From positions 193,903 through 257,902 of the forward strand of contig PYSS01000033.1 in assembly GCA_003049465.1 (NCBI GenBank): a stretch of 64,000 nt of DNA. Direction: 5' to 3'. The stretch is from Magnaporthiopsis rhizophila (Eukaryota > Ascomycota > Sordariomycetes > Magnaporthales > Magnaporthaceae). The notes beneath the pieces were generated by a model that was not told where the DNA came from, ran no database searches, and was given only the letters and a program-made list of their open reading frames with translations. Both the position numbers and the translations under genes were made by a program. Shown here one piece after another: positions 62,557 through 64,000 of this stretch (the stretch's first letter is position 1; each line of letters starts with the position of its first letter).

Positions 62557-64000
62557 TCAAAACGTCTTCCAAGACCACCCCTCGAAACGTGAGCTTCGGA
62601 AGTCGAAATCAGCGCCCGCCTCTCTTGTCGCCACGAGCACGGTCCTGATGTGGTCGGCGCTCAGCCCAGCGTTCTCCTTCTCCCGAGTGGCAAGCGGAGC
62701 AGCGACCTTGACCACGTTCTTGATCTGCCGCCCCGTTCATTGGGAGGCGAGACAGATGCCTGAAGTCCTTGTCCGTGAGGCTGTGTCCCACGCACCGGCC
62801 CGTGAAGTGCCTCCATATCTGCTCTTTGGCGGTCGGCTCCAGGTCCGGATAGTGGAGTATCAAATCGATCCGACTTGTGTCCAACCTGGTCGACGGCGTC
62901 GGCGCGGCGGTTGGTGGTCATAATCAGAATACCGCGGTAGTATTTCCAGAAGCCTTGTTATTTTCGGTTAGTCTCTCTGCGATATTTCCAGCTGGGGAGG
63001 ATTTGGTTTCCGTTCATACCGGAGAAAGACGGCGACGATCTCGTTCTGCAGCATTTCCGACGCCGAACGTTTTTGGATGAAAACGTCGCACTCAGTCGAA
63101 AAGCAGAACGGCATTCCACTTTGCAGTGAGTTTTTAAAACCTCCTCCAGTTTTCCTTCAACCTGGGTGGCAGAGCTTCCGAGCTCCCCAGCACTGAGGAT
63201 GTAGAGAGGTTTCTTGAGTTTGTCAGCCACGGCCTCGGCCGCCAGGGTCTCACCTGTGCCAGGGTTCCCAGCCAGCATCATCACCACCCCCTGTCCTTTT
63301 CCTTCAATGACGTCGTCGAAAGTCTGGCTCGCGTGACCTTCCACGAAAGATAGCACCAGCTGCTTCAGTCCTTGGGGCAATATCAGGTTGGGGAACGCGG
63401 TATGGTTCCAGGAGATGTCGGTGATATCTTCAACCAGGAATCTAGCCCAGAGCTTTAGTTTAAGAGAGTAGCCTCGCACATGGATGCCACAAATAAGCAG
63501 TTGCTCGTTGGTCAGGCCAGAATCTAGAGTAAATCAGAAGGTCAGAAGATGTGAATTCTAATTGATTAGCCAGCGACACATACCTTGCTCACCAGTCTTC
63601 TTGGCTTCGTTCCGCCTCGACGAGCTTAGAGATAATGCAGTATAGAATTCTTAACATTCATCATCATTTACATGGATCTTTTACAGAAGAGACTGCGAAG
63701 TTAGAGGGCAGGCGTCTAATCGACGCGTATTGCCTTCACCAAAGTACGCATTGGCATCGACGATAATGCGCTCATCAACCTGAATGTTTTTAGGCAAGTC
63801 AACATCGGCTCGAACGGTTTAGTAGGTTATAAAATTCCATAAAGCTTACCCGGCGTTCGATCGAGCCCCATGCCGATGGGCATTCAGCAACCCCTGAGTG
63901 TGCCAGGTAGTGGAAACCTTGAAGTTTCTGAAACCTCTGGCCTCGATCGATTGCTTTTCTCCTCGCTTTTTTTTCTTCCGGGTGAAATCGTGCGGGGAAC
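62557..64000 (-). pseudogene. DUF7025-AAA ATPase pseudogene (5' end outside the window)
   Basis: Exons read from the right edge: RGQRFQKLQGFHYLAHSGVA, intron, DVDLPKNIQVDERIIVDANA (DUF7025 part), intron, TNEQLLICGIHVRGYSLKLK, then AAA: FPNLILPQGLKQLVLSF, and a Walker A that reads GNPGTGETLAAE (Lys changed to Glu). After NAVLLFD a one-base insertion creates TGA; the frame continues one base on as ECDVFIQKRSASEMLQNEIV, then shifts again around IMTTNRRADAVDQV to SRIDLILHYPDLEPTAKEQI, and again in a G run to RQIKNVVKVAAPLATREKEN. Three frameshifts and the lost P-loop Lys make it a pseudogene. It belongs to the same family as the double-AAA gene, but is a more diverged member. Confidence 0.8.

Overview
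The window is nuclear DNA of a filamentous ascomycete, most likely a Sordariomycete. Genes carry short introns (about 55-380 bp) with GT(A/G)NGT donors and YAG acceptors. Coding DNA is GC-rich and broken by a few AT-rich islands that look like repeat-induced point mutation (RIP). The gene content (CBM20 glucoamylase, GH3 beta-glucosidase, a scytalone-dehydratase-like gene, HOOK, ATG8, DUF7025-AAA and DUF7708 STAND-like proteins) is fungal. A tentative narrower guess is a relative of Magnaporthales, because the scytalone dehydratase resembles the rice-blast enzyme; the sequence alone does not prove this.

Left part (1-24 kb): a secreted GH15 glucoamylase cut by the left edge, the tri-snRNP splicing factor Snu66/SART1, a large SMP/C2 membrane-contact protein (Mug190-like), a 58-aa membrane protein, a serine/alanine-rich low-complexity protein, then a decayed stretch (membrane-protein relic, poly(A) tract with an N gap, SET-domain pseudogene, HeLo-domain stub in AT-rich DNA), and an intact five-exon secreted GH3 beta-glucosidase.

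Middle part (25-45 kb) is an accessory, high-turnover region. A displaced rDNA fragment (spacer repeats, 5' ETS-like DNA and the first ~205 nt of 18S) is joined directly to a headless kinase domain. A scytalone-dehydratase-like gene follows. Then comes a divergent pair sharing a 399-bp spacer: a DUF7708 STAND-like gene (719 aa) and a gene whose exons splice in one frame into a 1,979-aa protein with two complete DUF7025-AAA+ modules in tandem. The first ATPase module has lost Walker B and sensor-1 residues, the second looks active. Downstream lie a broken partial copy of the second module, a duplicated 3'-UTR segment that now supplies the last codons and stop of an F-box gene, a kinase-like pseudogene, a small Cys-rich gene with a homopolymer frameshift, and a truncated ankyrin gene next to AT-rich islands.

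Right part (45-64 kb) is mostly housekeeping: secreted alpha/beta hydrolase, an HNH-domain gene with a minisatellite in its intron, a reverse-transcriptase relic with a related minisatellite, a conserved hypothetical, a small I9-type inhibitor, HOOK (dynein-endosome adaptor), ATG8 and coproporphyrinogen III oxidase (HEM13). The right edge holds another DUF7025-AAA pseudogene.

The most interesting object is the double DUF7025-AAA+ gene, its divergent STAND-like partner and the scattered relics of the same families. Together they resemble a birth-and-death locus of the kind known for fungal non-self-recognition genes. That functional reading is inference.
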